A stretch of DNA of 64,000 nt from Streptomyces sp. JH34 (GCF_029428875.1 NZ_JAJSOO010000001.1:4526001-4590000); one strand, 5' to 3'; counted from the first letter of the stretch, positions 7,162 through 16,314 are shown. Made by a program: numbers and translations. The notes: a model not told the origin generated them from the letters alone.

Positions 7162-8429
7162 AGCCCGCTGCCACCGCCCTCCTGCTCCTGCTCCGTCCGG
7201 TGGACGCGCAGCTCCTCCAGGTCGTGCTCGTGCTCCATGGCGGCGAGGCGGTCGGCCTCCAGGAGCTCCTGGACGGAGTTCATCAGGGTGTGCATGTCGA
7301 CGACCCCGATGAACTCGCCACGCCGCCCCGTCACGGCGACCCGCCCGCCGCTGTCGGTCAGCACCGCCTCCAGCGCGTCGTGCAGCGTCGCGTCCCGGGT
7401 CACGGTGTCGTGCACCAGCTGCCCGGCCCTGGCGAGCGAACCCTTGGCCCGCATCAGGTCGCCGCGCCGCAGCCACTTGTAGGGGCGGTTGCGGCGGTCG
7501 AGCATCAGCAGCTCGCTGTGCCGGCCGTCCCGCAACTTGTTGAAGATCGACTGGAGCGGGTCCTCGACGGTCACCGTGGGGAAGTCGGCGATCCCGACGT
7601 CCCGGACACGAGTCAGGTTGAGCCGCTTCAGTGCGGCGCCCGCGCCCACGAAGCCGGAGACGAAGTCGTCCGTCGGGTTGGTGAGGATGGCCTCGGGGGT
7701 GTCGAACTGCGCGATGTGCGAGCGCTCCCGGAGCACCGCGATCCGGTCGCCCAGCTTGATGGCCTCGTCGAAGTCGTGGGTGACGAAGACGATCGTCTTG
7801 TGCAGCTCGTGCTGGAGCCGGATCAGCTCGTCCTGGAGGTGGTCGCGGGTGATCGGGTCGACCGCCCCGAACGGCTCGTCCATCAGCAGCACCGGCGGGT
7901 CCGCGGCCAGCGCCCGCGCCACCCCCACACGCTGCTGCTGGCCGCCGGAGAGCTGGCGCGGGTAGCGTCCGTGGAACTCCCGGGGGTCCAGCCCGACCAG
8001 GTCGAGCATCTCCTCGACCCGGTCCTTCACCCCGGACTTCGACCAGCCGGTCATCTTCGGCACGAGGGCGATGTTCTCCGCGACCGTCATGTGCGGGAAG
8101 AGACCGGAGGACTGGATGGCGTAACCGATCTTGCGGCGCAGCTTCACCGGGTCCATGTCGGTGACGTCCTCGTCGTTGATCCTGATCCGCCCGGACGTCG
8201 GCTCGATCAGACGGTTGATCATCTTGAGGGTGGTGGACTTCCCGCAGCCGGAGGGGCCCACGAGGATCACGGTCTCACCGGCCTTGATGTCCATGGACAC
8301 CTCGTCCACGGCCGGGGCCGGGCTGCCGGGGTAGGACTTGCTGAGGTTCTCCAGCTGGATGGTGGCGCCGGAGGTGGAGGCGGGGCGGGGCGGACCCGAC
8401 TCCGTCGACCCGATGGCGGTCTCAGGCAC
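7158..8429 (-). CDS. Osmoprotectant ABC transporter ATPase with CBS domains
   Basis: A 423-residue ATPase of the OpuCA/ProV type. Walker A is GPSGCGKST (residues 58-66), signature LSGGQQQRVGVARAL, Walker B VLLMDEPFGAVD and switch His in VFVTHD. The last ~130 residues hold a CBS pair, which in OpuA/OpuCA senses ionic strength or c-di-AMP and gates transport. GTG at 8429 has an AGGGGGA site and gives a short Pro/Ser-rich leader before the ABC domain; it overlaps the upstream permease by 8 bases. In a soil actinomycete this would control uptake of compatible solutes under osmotic stress. Confidence 0.9.
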   Translation of the reverse strand: MPETAIGSTESGPPRPASTSGATIQLENLSKSYPGSPAPAVDEVSMDIKAGETVILVGPSGCGKSTTLKMINRLIEPTSGRIRINDEDVTDMDPVKLRRKIGYAIQSSGLFPHMTVAENIALVPKMTGWSKSGVKDRVEEMLDLVGLDPREFHGRYPRQLSGGQQQRVGVARALAADPPVLLMDEPFGAVDPITRDHLQDELIRLQHELHKTIVFVTHDFDEAIKLGDRIAVLRERSHIAQFDTPEAILTNPTDDFVSGFVGAGAALKRLNLTRVRDVGIADFPTVTVEDPLQSIFNKLRDGRHSELLMLDRRNRPYKWLRRGDLMRAKGSLARAGQLVHDTVTRDATLHDALEAVLTDSGGRVAVTGRRGEFIGVVDMHTLMNSVQELLEADRLAAMEHEHDLEELRVHRTEQEQEGGGSGL

Positions 8430-9069
8430 GGATCCCCCTAGGGATGGTGAGCCGTCCGAGGAGCACATAGGCGGCGTCGAAGAGCAGAGCGAGGATGACG
8501 ATGCCGATCGTGCCGGCGAGGACCTTGTTGATGGCGTTTGCGCTTCCCAGTGAGGCGAGGCCACCGAAGATCTCGTTGCCGAGTCCGGGGCCCGAGGCGT
8601 AGGCGGCGATGGCGGCGATCCCCATCAGCATCTGGGTGGAGACCCGGATACCGGTGAGGATGGGAGGCCATGCGAGGGGCAGTTCGACCTTGAGGAGCCG
8701 TCGTGTCCGGGACATTCCGATGCCCTTGGCCGCGTCGACGAGCGCGGGGTCGACCCCGCGCAGCCCGACGATGCAGTTACGGACGATGGGCAGCAGCCCG
8801 TACAGCGTCAGGATGATCACGGTGGGCGGGACCCCGAGGCCGACCAGGGGGATCAGCAGACCGATCGCGGCGAGCGACGGAATGGTGAGGATCGCCGAGG
8901 TGGACGTGATCGCCAGCGAGCCGCCCCAGTTGCTCCGATAGCTGACGACACCGATCAGTACGCCGAGGAGAGTGGCGATGACCATGCACTGGAAGACGGC
9001 GCTGGCGTGCTGATACGTGTCGGTGAGCAGTTGCTGGTGGCGGGTGCCCAGATACTCCCAGAAGTTCAC
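8422..9069 (-). CDS. Osmoprotectant ABC transporter permease (first)
   Basis: A 215-residue permease with about six membrane spans and the EAA-type loop DAAKGIGMSRTRRLLKVELP. It is the shorter, canonical OpuCB-type subunit. GTG at 9069 (protein start VNFWEYLG) follows GGAG by nine bases and gives the family length; the open frame upstream runs into the Lrp gene and is not coding. It opens the osmoprotectant operon, starting 16 bases after the Lrp/AsnC stop, with no terminator between, so read-through from that gene is likely. Confidence 0.9.
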   Translation of the reverse strand: MNFWEYLGTRHQQLLTDTYQHASAVFQCMVIATLLGVLIGVVSYRSNWGGSLAITSTSAILTIPSLAAIGLLIPLVGLGVPPTVIILTLYGLLPIVRNCIVGLRGVDPALVDAAKGIGMSRTRRLLKVELPLAWPPILTGIRVSTQMLMGIAAIAAYASGPGLGNEIFGGLASLGSANAINKVLAGTIGIVILALLFDAAYVLLGRLTIPRGIRA

Positions 9070-9085
9070 ATGTTGCTCCGTAGGC

Positions 9086-9559
9086 TCAGTCGGCGTCCTC
9101 TGCAGCCTGCTCAACCAGCGGGATAATACGCAGCGGCACCGGGTTTTCCATGACGATCGCCGTGGAGGCCCGGACGATGCCATCAAAGCCGACCACGCGG
9201 TCGATCACCCGCTGGAGATCGGCGTTCGAGCGGGCGACGAGCCGGCAGAGCATGTCCCCGTGCCCGGTCGTCGTGTGCAGTTCCAGCACCTCCGGCACAC
9301 CACTCAAATGGGACCGCACGTCGGCGCCTTGGCCCTGCTTGATCTCCAGCGTGGCGAACGCGGTGACGGGGTAGCCGAGCGCCGCCGGATCCACCTCGGG
9401 TCCGAAACCGCGGATGACGCCATTCGACTGAAGCCGGTCCAGCCGCGCCTGCACGGTCCCGCGCGCCACCCCGAGACGCCTCGACGCCTCGAGTACACCG
9501 ATGCGGGGCTCGCGGGCCAGCAGCAGGATGAGCCGGCCGTCCAGATGATCGATCGCCAT
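9086..9559 (-). CDS. Lrp/AsnC-family transcriptional regulator
   Basis: A 157-residue regulator with the AsnC-type helix-turn-helix at residues about 5-50 (LDGRLILLLAREPRIGVLEASRRLG) and a C-terminal RAM ligand/oligomerisation domain containing the GHGDM glycine loop near residue 98, where amino acids usually bind. It is divergent from hppD, 122 bases away, an arrangement in which Lrp-type proteins commonly control the divergent amino-acid catabolic gene. It is also directly upstream of the osmoprotectant operon on the same strand, so it may be co-transcribed with it. The effector is likely an aromatic amino acid, by context only. Confidence 0.85.
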   Translation of the reverse strand: MAIDHLDGRLILLLAREPRIGVLEASRRLGVARGTVQARLDRLQSNGVIRGFGPEVDPAALGYPVTAFATLEIKQGQGADVRSHLSGVPEVLELHTTTGHGDMLCRLVARSNADLQRVIDRVVGFDGIVRASTAIVMENPVPLRIIPLVEQAAEDAD

Positions 9560-9581
9560 GATCCGTCTCCCGATGGTCAGC

Positions 9582-9620
9582 CTGTACAGATGGCCCGCTC
9601 ATCCTCGCTCCAGGCTGTAC
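9582..9620. promoter_or_regulatory. Spaced CTGTAC repeats in the hppD-lrp divergent promoter
   Basis: AGxCTGTACxxA-like elements occur at 9580-9591 and 9613-9624 (CTGTAC cores at 9582 and 9615), 33 bases apart, i.e. three helical turns on the same DNA face, as expected for a multimeric Lrp/AsnC protein. The TGTACA of the first is a short palindrome. Assignment to the adjacent regulator is inferred. Confidence 0.4.
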
Positions 9621-9681
9621 GTATTGACCAGTGAACGCGCGAACTGTTGCGCACCTTGCGGAGCGGCGGGAACCTTCGGAC

Positions 9682-10827
9682 ATGACTGAGACTGTGCACA
9701 CCACCCCGGACACCGCCAGGCAGGCCGACCCCTTCCCGGTCAAGGGAATGGACGCGGTGGTCTTCGCCGTGGGCAACGCCAAGCAGGCGGCGCACTACTA
9801 CTCGACCGCCTTCGGCATGAAGCTCGTCGCCTACTCCGGACCGGAGAACGGCAGCCGCGAGACCGCGAGTTACGTCCTGACCAACGGCTCCGCCCGCTTC
9901 GTCCTCACCTCCGTCATCAAGGCGTCCACCGAGTGGGGCACCTTCCTCGCCGACCACGTGAACGCCCACGGTGACGGAGTGGTCGACCTCGCCATCGAGG
10001 TCCCCGACGCCCGGAAGGCGTACGCCTACGCCGTCGAGCACGGCGCGACCGGCCTCACCGAGCCCTACGAGGTCAAGGACGAGCACGGCACGGTCGTGAT
10101 GGCCGCCATCGCCACGTACGGGAAGACCCGCCACACGCTGGTCGACCGCTCCGGGTACGACGGCCCCTACCTCCCCGGCTACGCCGCCGCCGACCCGATC
10201 GTCGAGCCTGCCGCCAAGAGGACCTTCCAGGCCGTCGACCACTGCGTCGGCAACGTCGAGCTCGGCCGGATGAACGAGTGGGTGACCTTCTACAACAAGG
10301 TCATGGGCTTCACCAACATGAAGGAGTTCGTGGGCGACGACATCGCCACCGAGTACTCCGCCCTGATGTCGAAGGTCGTCGCCGACGGCACGCTCAAGGT
10401 GAAGTTCCCCATCAACGAGCCGGCGATCGCGAAGAAGAAGTCGCAGATCGACGAGTACCTGGAGTTCTACGGCGGCGCGGGCGTCCAGCACATCGCGCTC
10501 GCCACCAACGACATCGTCGCCTCCGTGCGCGCCATGCGGGCCGCGGGCGTGCAGTTCCTGGACACCCCGGACTCGTACTACGACACCCTGGGGGAGTGGG
10601 CGGGCGAGACCCGGGTGCCCGTGGAGACGCTGCGCGAGCTGAAGATCCTCGTCGACCGCGACGAGGACGGCTACCTGCTGCAGATCTTCACCAAGCCGGT
10701 CCAGGACCGCCCGACGGTCTTCTTCGAGATGATCGAGCGGCACGGCTCGATGGGCTTCGGCAAGGGCAACTTCAAGGCCCTCTTCGAGGCGATCGAGCGC
10801 GAGCAGGAGAAGCGCGGCAACCTCTGA
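9682..10827 (+). CDS. hppD: 4-hydroxyphenylpyruvate dioxygenase
   Basis: A 381-residue enzyme that converts 4-hydroxyphenylpyruvate to homogentisate, the second step of tyrosine catabolism; homogentisate can also feed ochronotic pigment. It has two vicinal-oxygen-chelate halves and the full iron triad: His187 (AVDHCVGN), His270 (GVQHIALA) and Glu349 (FFEMIER). The length equals that of known Streptomyces Hpd proteins, which fixes the ATG at 9682 (MTETVHTTPD) even though its ribosome site is weak; an in-frame GTG at 9631 is less likely. It is divergent from an Lrp/AsnC gene that is a good candidate regulator, and ends in a strong terminator. Confidence 0.97.
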   Translation: MTETVHTTPDTARQADPFPVKGMDAVVFAVGNAKQAAHYYSTAFGMKLVAYSGPENGSRETASYVLTNGSARFVLTSVIKASTEWGTFLADHVNAHGDGVVDLAIEVPDARKAYAYAVEHGATGLTEPYEVKDEHGTVVMAAIATYGKTRHTLVDRSGYDGPYLPGYAAADPIVEPAAKRTFQAVDHCVGNVELGRMNEWVTFYNKVMGFTNMKEFVGDDIATEYSALMSKVVADGTLKVKFPINEPAIAKKKSQIDEYLEFYGGAGVQHIALATNDIVASVRAMRAAGVQFLDTPDSYYDTLGEWAGETRVPVETLRELKILVDRDEDGYLLQIFTKPVQDRPTVFFEMIERHGSMGFGKGNFKALFEAIEREQEKRGNL

Positions 10828-10853
10828 CCACAGCCGCACATCTGACCACAGCA

Positions 10854-10893
10854 CGGACGGGCCCCTCTCCCCGGCGGGAGAGGGGCCCGTCCG
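10854..10893. terminator. Bidirectional terminator after hppD
   Basis: A perfect 18-bp stem (10854-10871 with 10876-10893) around a CGGC loop, between the hppD stop and the stop of the convergent TPR gene at 10903. It can serve both strands; there is no long T tract, as is usual in Streptomyces. Confidence 0.9.
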
Positions 10894-10902
10894 CGTTCCG
10901 TG

Positions 10903-12570
10903 CTACGGGGCCGCCGTGGCGGATGCGCCGTCGCCGTCCTTCGTCCGAGGGGCCGGGGCAGGGGAGGCCGAGGGCTCCTGGCTCCCCCTCCCGGCGTCGT
11001 CCGGCGACGGCTTCACCGAGGCTTCGGGCGAGGCGACCGCCTCCGGCTCCGGCGACGGCTCCCGCGAGGGCTCCGGCTCGGCGGAGGGCTCCGCGGACGG
11101 CGGCTGCATCTGCGCCGGGCCCCCCGCCGCCGGATCACCCAGGGAGTCCAGGGCCTTCCGCGCGAGCGGGGCGGCCAGCGGCGAGAAGTCCGGGTTCGTG
11201 CGGAGGGCCTCCGCCAGATGACCACGGGCCGGGCCGTCCTGCCCGAGGGAACTCTCGATCACCCCCAGGTGGTAGGCGTACGAGGCGTTCCGCACCCCGG
11301 TCCCGACCGCCTGGTCCGCGTACTGCACGGCCTCCTCGCTCCGGCCCGCCCGGTGCAGCGACCAGGCCAGGGTGTCCGCGACCGCCGGGCTGCGGCGCTG
11401 CGCCTCCCACGCGGTGCGCATCAGCTCCACCGCCGCCTCCGGGTCGCCGTGGTCGGCCTCGAGACGGGCCTCCGTCAGGGACTCGTCGACCCCGGCCGTC
11501 CTCGCCTGCGAGAGGAGGCCGCGGAGCCTGGTGTACTGGGTGCGGGCGTCGCCGTCCAGGTCCAGCGACTCGAAGAGTTCGCCGAGTTCGAGCACGTACT
11601 CGGGGCGGGGCAGCTTCGTCGTCACGGTCCGGTAGTCGGCCAGGGCCTCGTCCGTGCGCCCCAGGGCGGCCAGGGAACGGGCCCGGCCGGCGAGGGACAC
11701 GAGATGGCTGCGGTCGGTGCGCAGTGCCGCGTCGTACTGCGCGAGGGCCTCCGCCGGCTCCCCCCGTTCCGCCGCGAGGTCCCCGAGCCGGTGCAGTGCC
11801 GCAGCCTTCTCGGCCGCCGTGGCGGCACGGTCCGCCGCCTCCTGGGCGGTGGCCAGGGCGTCCTCGCGCCAGCCCTGGTTGCGGTACATCTCGGACGTCC
11901 TGGCCAGCGCCGGGACACCCTTGCGCAGCGTGCCGTACTTCTCCGTGGCCCTGGCCGCCGCCGCGTGGTCGCCGAGGCCGTTGTAGGCGTCGATCAGCAC
12001 CGGGTACGCCGCCCAGTCCTTCGGCTGCCGCGAACGGACCGTCTCGCCCCACTTCTTCGCGGCGAGGAAGTCGTTCCGGGCGTTGGCGAGCGCCCCGAGA
12101 CCCACCCACGCCACCGTGTTCCCGCGCTCGCCCGGCTGCGCGGCCAGCGACCGCTGGAGGGCCTGCTCGGCCCGGGAGTAGTACGCCGCGTCCGCGGACC
12201 GCCGCCCCCACTCGACGTACGCCGTGCCCAGCGAGGCCCACGACGGGGCGTCGGCGGGGTGCGTCTCCACGAACTTCTGCCGGTCGCCGATGAGCGCCGT
12301 CAGATCGGACAGGGACGCGGGGGACCCGGCAGCCGCCGCGGCCTCGGCCCGGGCCACGGGCCCCGGCGCGGGCGGCGCGGCCACCTCGTCGTCCGGTACG
12401 GCGATCACCGCACCGGCTACCAGCACGGCCCCCGCCACCGCACCGAAAGCCGCCCTGCGCAACGTGGTGCGCATCGGCGCGGGGGGCGGTGGGACGGACG
12501 TCGCACCCTGGGGCGGCAGGGTGGAGTAAGGCTGCTCCGGGTGCTGCTGCGGCTTGGCATCCATGGCCAT
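10903..12570 (-). CDS. Membrane-anchored tetratricopeptide-repeat protein
   Basis: About 555 residues. A Pro/Gln-rich cytoplasmic start is followed by one membrane span at about residues 37-62 and a long extracytoplasmic part that is almost all helix-turn-helix repeats with TPR spacing (for example ALQRSLAAQPGERGNTVAWV, later EALAQYDAALRTDRSHL). The last 100 residues are low-complexity Pro/Ser/Glu. TPRs bind partner proteins; no enzyme domain is present, and the partner is unknown. Start: ATG at 12570 with a GTG one codon earlier and another ATG at 12564; no clear ribosome site separates them. Divergent from the flavin oxidase gene. Confidence 0.75.
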   Translation of the reverse strand: MAMDAKPQQHPEQPYSTLPPQGATSVPPPPAPMRTTLRRAAFGAVAGAVLVAGAVIAVPDDEVAAPPAPGPVARAEAAAAAGSPASLSDLTALIGDRQKFVETHPADAPSWASLGTAYVEWGRRSADAAYYSRAEQALQRSLAAQPGERGNTVAWVGLGALANARNDFLAAKKWGETVRSRQPKDWAAYPVLIDAYNGLGDHAAAARATEKYGTLRKGVPALARTSEMYRNQGWREDALATAQEAADRAATAAEKAAALHRLGDLAAERGEPAEALAQYDAALRTDRSHLVSLAGRARSLAALGRTDEALADYRTVTTKLPRPEYVLELGELFESLDLDGDARTQYTRLRGLLSQARTAGVDESLTEARLEADHGDPEAAVELMRTAWEAQRRSPAVADTLAWSLHRAGRSEEAVQYADQAVGTGVRNASYAYHLGVIESSLGQDGPARGHLAEALRTNPDFSPLAAPLARKALDSLGDPAAGGPAQMQPPSAEPSAEPEPSREPSPEPEAVASPEASVKPSPDDAGRGSQEPSASPAPAPRTKDGDGASATAAP

Positions 12571-12661
12571 CACTCTGCGTCAGTACGAAGATCGCATCGC
12601 GTTCCGTGAAGGCCGACGCAGACGGGTTCACACCTTTGGCCCCGGGTGCCAGGCTCGGATC

Positions 12662-14029
12662 ATGGACGCACTTCTCGAACGACTGCGCGCGGGTCTTCCG
12701 GCCGAGGCACTGATCACGGACCCGGACATCACCGCTTCGTACGCCCACGACATGGCCGGCTTCTGCGACGCCGGCACCCCGGCCGTCGTGGTGCTCCCGC
12801 GCACGGTCGAGGAGGTCCAGCACGTCATGCGGACCGCCACCGCCCTGCGGGTCCCGGTCGTCCCCCAGGGCGCGCGGACCGGCCTGTCGGGCGCGGCCAA
12901 CGCCTCCGACGGCTGCATCGTGCTCTCCCTGGTCAAGATGGACCGGATCCTGGAGATCAGCCCGGTCGACCGGATCGCGGTCGTCGAACCGGGCGTCGTC
13001 AACGCCACACTGTCCCGCGCGGTCGGCGAACTCGGCCTGTGCTACCCGCCGGACCCGTCGAGCTGGGAGATGTGCACGATCGGCGGCAACATCGGCACGG
13101 CGTCCGGCGGACTGTGCTGCGTGAAGTACGGCGTCACCGCCGAGTACGTGCTGGGCCTCGAGGTCGTGCTGGCCGACGGGCGGCTGCTGAACACCGGGCG
13201 GCGCACCGCGAAGGGCGTCGCCGGATACGACCTCACCCGGCTCTTCGTCGGTTCGGAAGGCAGCCTCGGCATCGTCGTCAAGGCCGTCCTCGCGCTGCGT
13301 CCGCAGCCGCCGCAGCAGCTCGTGCTCGCCGCGGAGTTCCCCTCCGCGGCGGCGGCCTGTGACGCGGTGTGCCGGATCATGGAGCGGGGACACACCCCGT
13401 CACTCCTCGAACTGATGGACCGTACGACCGTGCGTGCCGTCAACGCGATGGCCTCCATGGGACTCCCCGAGTCCACCGAGGCCCTCCTGCTCTGCGCGTT
13501 CGACACACCCGACCCGGCGGCCGACCTGGCCGCCGTCGGGGACCTGTGCAAGGCGTCCGGGGCCACCGAGGTCGTGCCCGCCGACGACGTCGCCGAGTCC
13601 GAACTCCTGCTGCAGGCACGCCGGACGGCCCTTCCCGCCCTGGAGACCGTCAAGTCGGCCACGATGATCGACGACGTGTGCGTGCCGCGCTCCCGGCTGG
13701 GCGCGATGATCGAGGGGACCGCCGCGATCGCCGAGAGGTTCGGGCTGACCATCGGCGTCTGCGCGCACGCGGGCGACGGCAACACCCACCCCGTCGTCTG
13801 CTTCGACCACACGGATCCCGACGAGTCCCGCCGGGCCCGCGAGTCCTTCGACGAGATCATGGCGCTCGGCCTGGAACTGGGCGGCACCATCACCGGCGAA
13901 CACGGGGTCGGTGTACTGAAGAAGGAATGGCTCGCCCGAGAACTGGGTGAGGTGGGACTCGAGTTGCAGCGGGGCATCAAGGCCGCCTTCGACCCGCTCG
14001 GGCTGCTGAACCCCGGCAAGCTGTTCTGA
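12662..14029 (+). CDS. FAD-linked oxidase, glycolate oxidase GlcD / D-lactate dehydrogenase type
   Basis: A 455-residue VAO/PCMH flavoprotein. The FAD-binding half carries PQGARTGLSGAA (residues about 66-77) and CTIGGNIGTASGGL; the C-terminal FAD-oxidase half ends with TGEHGVGVLKKEWL and the metal-site histidines of AGDGNTHPVV, typical of GlcD and D-2-hydroxyacid dehydrogenases. It should oxidise a D-2-hydroxy acid such as glycolate or D-lactate; the electron acceptor and exact substrate are open, since no glcE or glcF subunit genes are nearby. ATG at 12662 gives family length; the open frame extending to 12554 overlaps the divergent TPR gene and lacks similarity. Confidence 0.9.
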   Translation: MDALLERLRAGLPAEALITDPDITASYAHDMAGFCDAGTPAVVVLPRTVEEVQHVMRTATALRVPVVPQGARTGLSGAANASDGCIVLSLVKMDRILEISPVDRIAVVEPGVVNATLSRAVGELGLCYPPDPSSWEMCTIGGNIGTASGGLCCVKYGVTAEYVLGLEVVLADGRLLNTGRRTAKGVAGYDLTRLFVGSEGSLGIVVKAVLALRPQPPQQLVLAAEFPSAAAACDAVCRIMERGHTPSLLELMDRTTVRAVNAMASMGLPESTEALLLCAFDTPDPAADLAAVGDLCKASGATEVVPADDVAESELLLQARRTALPALETVKSATMIDDVCVPRSRLGAMIEGTAAIAERFGLTIGVCAHAGDGNTHPVVCFDHTDPDESRRARESFDEIMALGLELGGTITGEHGVGVLKKEWLARELGEVGLELQRGIKAAFDPLGLLNPGKLF

Positions 14030-14045
14030 GGCGGCCTGCCACCGC

Positions 14046-14522
14046 TCACCCCTCGCCGTCCTGCTGCTCCTCCTGGGACCACGGATCGCCCAGCCACAGG
14101 TCGTCGGCCGGCAGCGGGGTGAGCAGTTCGGCGAGGGCTCCGTCCAAGCCCAGCAGACTGCTCTCGGTCCCCGGGGGGACCACCCGCAGGGTGCGCTCCA
14201 CCCAGGCGGCCAGGGCGACCGACGGGACCTCCAGCAGGGCGTTGCCGTCGGGGGAGGTGAGCGCGACACAGACGACGCCGCGGTCCTCGACCTTCGTCGG
14301 CCAGATCCGTACGTCCCCGTGTCCGCACGGCCGGAACACCCCCTCCACCAGCAGCTCACGGGCGAACGTCCAGTGCACGGGCGATTCGGAGCCGATGTGG
14401 AAGGTGATGTGCACGGCGTACGGGTCGTCGGTGAAGTAGGACAGCCGCGCGGGCACGGGCACGGACCGCTCGGGCGACAGGACCAGCTTCACTTCCAGCT
14501 CGCGTTCCACGGTGTTCTGCAT
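14046..14522 (-). CDS. ssgG: SsgA-like sporulation/cell-division regulator
   Basis: A 158-residue SsgA-like protein, a family restricted to morphologically complex actinomycetes that guides septum placement and peptidoglycan work during sporulation. Characteristic parts are LSYFTDDPYAVHITFHI, the WTFARELL stretch and the acidic C-terminal tail. The position between a glcD-like gene and RDD genes matches, from memory, that of S. coelicolor ssgG, whose mutants skip septa; the specific paralogue name is therefore an inference from context while the family is certain. Convergent with the flavin oxidase; 17 bases separate the stops. Confidence 0.85.
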   Translation of the reverse strand: MQNTVERELEVKLVLSPERSVPVPARLSYFTDDPYAVHITFHIGSESPVHWTFARELLVEGVFRPCGHGDVRIWPTKVEDRGVVCVALTSPDGNALLEVPSVALAAWVERTLRVVPPGTESSLLGLDGALAELLTPLPADDLWLGDPWSQEEQQDGEG

Positions 14523-14736
14523 GAGGGTGCACGACCTTCCGATGCCCGGGGCCGGTCCCGTGACCGGTCCTCACAAGGCGAGAGCGCCCTCCCGGACGTC
14601 TATGACGCGACTTCCCAGAAAAACTTGTCCGGACCCTGAAAGTGGTCCAAACGGCAGGACGGGCCCGGGGGTGCTCGGCGGTCTGATAGATGTGGACCCT
14701 TGTATTGAGGCCTCGAAGAGATACGGGACCACGGTG

Positions 14737-16314
14737 ATGAGCGCCCCAACCCCGGCACCCGGTGACGAAAGCCCCAGCGAGGGCTACTACCCCGACCCGT
14801 CCATCCCCGGATACGTCCGGTACTGGAACGGCGCTTCGTGGGTCCCCGGCACCAGCCGGCCCGCGCCCCAGCAGGGCGAGACGACTCCCGCGACGCCGCC
14901 CGCCCCGGCGACCGAAGCGGCCCCGGGCAGGCCCGCCCCGGTGGACGAGACGGGTCCGATGTACCTCGATGAGGTCGACGGGGCGGACGCGCCCCGCGGG
15001 GACGGCCCTTCAGCCGCCGGTGAGGCCGGCACGCCCCCCGGCAGGTCCCTGCCGGCGACCGCCTGGCAGGCGGACACCTCCCGGCAGACCGGCTTCGGCG
15101 GCGACCGCGACAACCGCGTCTCGTGGGGCGGCCAGGACCCGCGCACGCCCGAGGCCCGTACGCCTGAGGCCCGCGCCCCCGAGGCCCGCGCCCCCGAGGC
15201 CCGCACGCCTGAGGCCCGTACGCCTGAGGCCCGTACGCCCGAGGCCGGGACTCCGCCCGCCGCTTCCGCCCGGGCCGACGCCGCGCCCGCCGACCCCCGG
15301 CGGCCCGGCGGCCCGGACCCGACGCGCGGCGCCCTGCCCGGGATGCGCGACGGCAACGGCGAGGCGACCGACGGCACCGTGACCATCCGCGCGGACCGGC
15401 CCGGGAGCGGCGGCCGCCCGCCGACCGACGGCACGGTCACGATCCGTGCGGTCGGCCCCGCCGCCGGCCGCCCTCCCCGTCCGCCTGAGGAGGGGCCCGC
15501 CCACGCCGACGGCACGATGGCGATCCGCGCCGTGCAGCCCGGCGCCACCGCGCAGCCCCCCGCCGCCCCGGCGCCGGCCCCGCCCCATGCGCAGGGGTCG
15601 AACACGCCTCTGACACCGGGACCCGGCGGCGGGTCCGCCTCCTGGCCGCAGCAGCCCCACCAGCTCGCCCGGCCCGAGCAGACGGCGCGCCCTCCGCAGC
15701 CCCGGCCGCAGCAGCAGAGCCCGATGCCCGCGCAGCAGCAGGGCGTCAGGCCCGAGCAGCAGCAGCCCGTGGTGCCCTGGAAGCCCGTGGCGGAGGATCC
15801 CTTCCAGCAGCTCGTCCGGTCCCAGGCGTCCGCCAGACCCGCGGCGCTCGGCAAGCGTCTGGCCGCACGGCTCCTGGACACGGTCGTTCTCGGCGCGGTC
15901 GTCGGCGCGGTCGGCTTCCCGCTGGTCACCCAGGCGCTGGAGCACATCGACCAGAAGATCGAAGCGGCGAAGCTGTCCGGTGAGACGGTGACCGTCTGGC
16001 TCCTGGACTCCACCACGGCCGGCCTGTTCGGCGGGGTGCTCGCGGCCTTCCTGGTCCTCGGCTTTCTCCTGGAGGCCGTGCCCACCTCCAAGTGGGGCCG
16101 CACGCTGGGCAAGAAGCTGTGCGGCATCGAGGTACGGGACATCGAGTCCCACGACGCGCCGAGCCTGGGGGCCGCCCTGCGCCGGTGGCTGGTGTACGGG
16201 GTGCTGGGCCTGGCCGTCGTCGGTGTGGTCAACGTGCTCTGGTGCCTGATCGACCGCCCGTGGCGCCAGTGCTGGCACGACAAGGCGGCCCGGACCTTCG
16301 TGGCGGGCCGGTAA
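14737..16314 (+). CDS. RDD-family membrane protein with long Pro-rich N-terminal region
   Basis: About 525 residues in three parts: a small N-terminal motif (GYYPDPSIPGYVRYWNGASW, a DUF2510-like WxxP/RYW module), some 330 residues of low-complexity Pro/Ala/Gln, and a C-terminal RDD domain with three membrane spans (about residues 370-520) containing the RxxD arginine-aspartate motif (ARLLDTVV). The disordered part includes a run of PEART/PEARA pentads. RDD proteins are poorly understood; some carry ions. The start is ATG 14737 (or GTG 14734); the open frame before it lacks similarity. A second RDD gene follows 88 bases later. Confidence 0.8.
   Translation: MSAPTPAPGDESPSEGYYPDPSIPGYVRYWNGASWVPGTSRPAPQQGETTPATPPAPATEAAPGRPAPVDETGPMYLDEVDGADAPRGDGPSAAGEAGTPPGRSLPATAWQADTSRQTGFGGDRDNRVSWGGQDPRTPEARTPEARAPEARAPEARTPEARTPEARTPEAGTPPAASARADAAPADPRRPGGPDPTRGALPGMRDGNGEATDGTVTIRADRPGSGGRPPTDGTVTIRAVGPAAGRPPRPPEEGPAHADGTMAIRAVQPGATAQPPAAPAPAPPHAQGSNTPLTPGPGGGSASWPQQPHQLARPEQTARPPQPRPQQQSPMPAQQQGVRPEQQQPVVPWKPVAEDPFQQLVRSQASARPAALGKRLAARLLDTVVLGAVVGAVGFPLVTQALEHIDQKIEAAKLSGETVTVWLLDSTTAGLFGGVLAAFLVLGFLLEAVPTSKWGRTLGKKLCGIEVRDIESHDAPSLGAALRRWLVYGVLGLAVVGVVNVLWCLIDRPWRQCWHDKAARTFVAGR
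15146..15245 (+). repeat. Tandem 15-bp repeat encoding PEAR(T/A) pentads
   Basis: Seven copies of a 15-base unit close to GAGGCCCGTACGCCT lie in frame inside the first RDD gene and encode Glu-Ala-Arg-(Thr/Ala)-Pro. The near-identity of DNA copies points to recent slippage expansion. Copy number should differ between strains without breaking the frame. Confidence 0.9.

Noticed and set aside
10278..12293. 671-codon open frame running from hppD through the TPR gene region
   Set aside because: Arg/Pro-rich overlapping frame; crosses a strong terminator and two real genes.
15146..15245. CRISPR-like array
   Set aside because: The 15-base units are contiguous without spacers and in frame inside a coding region.
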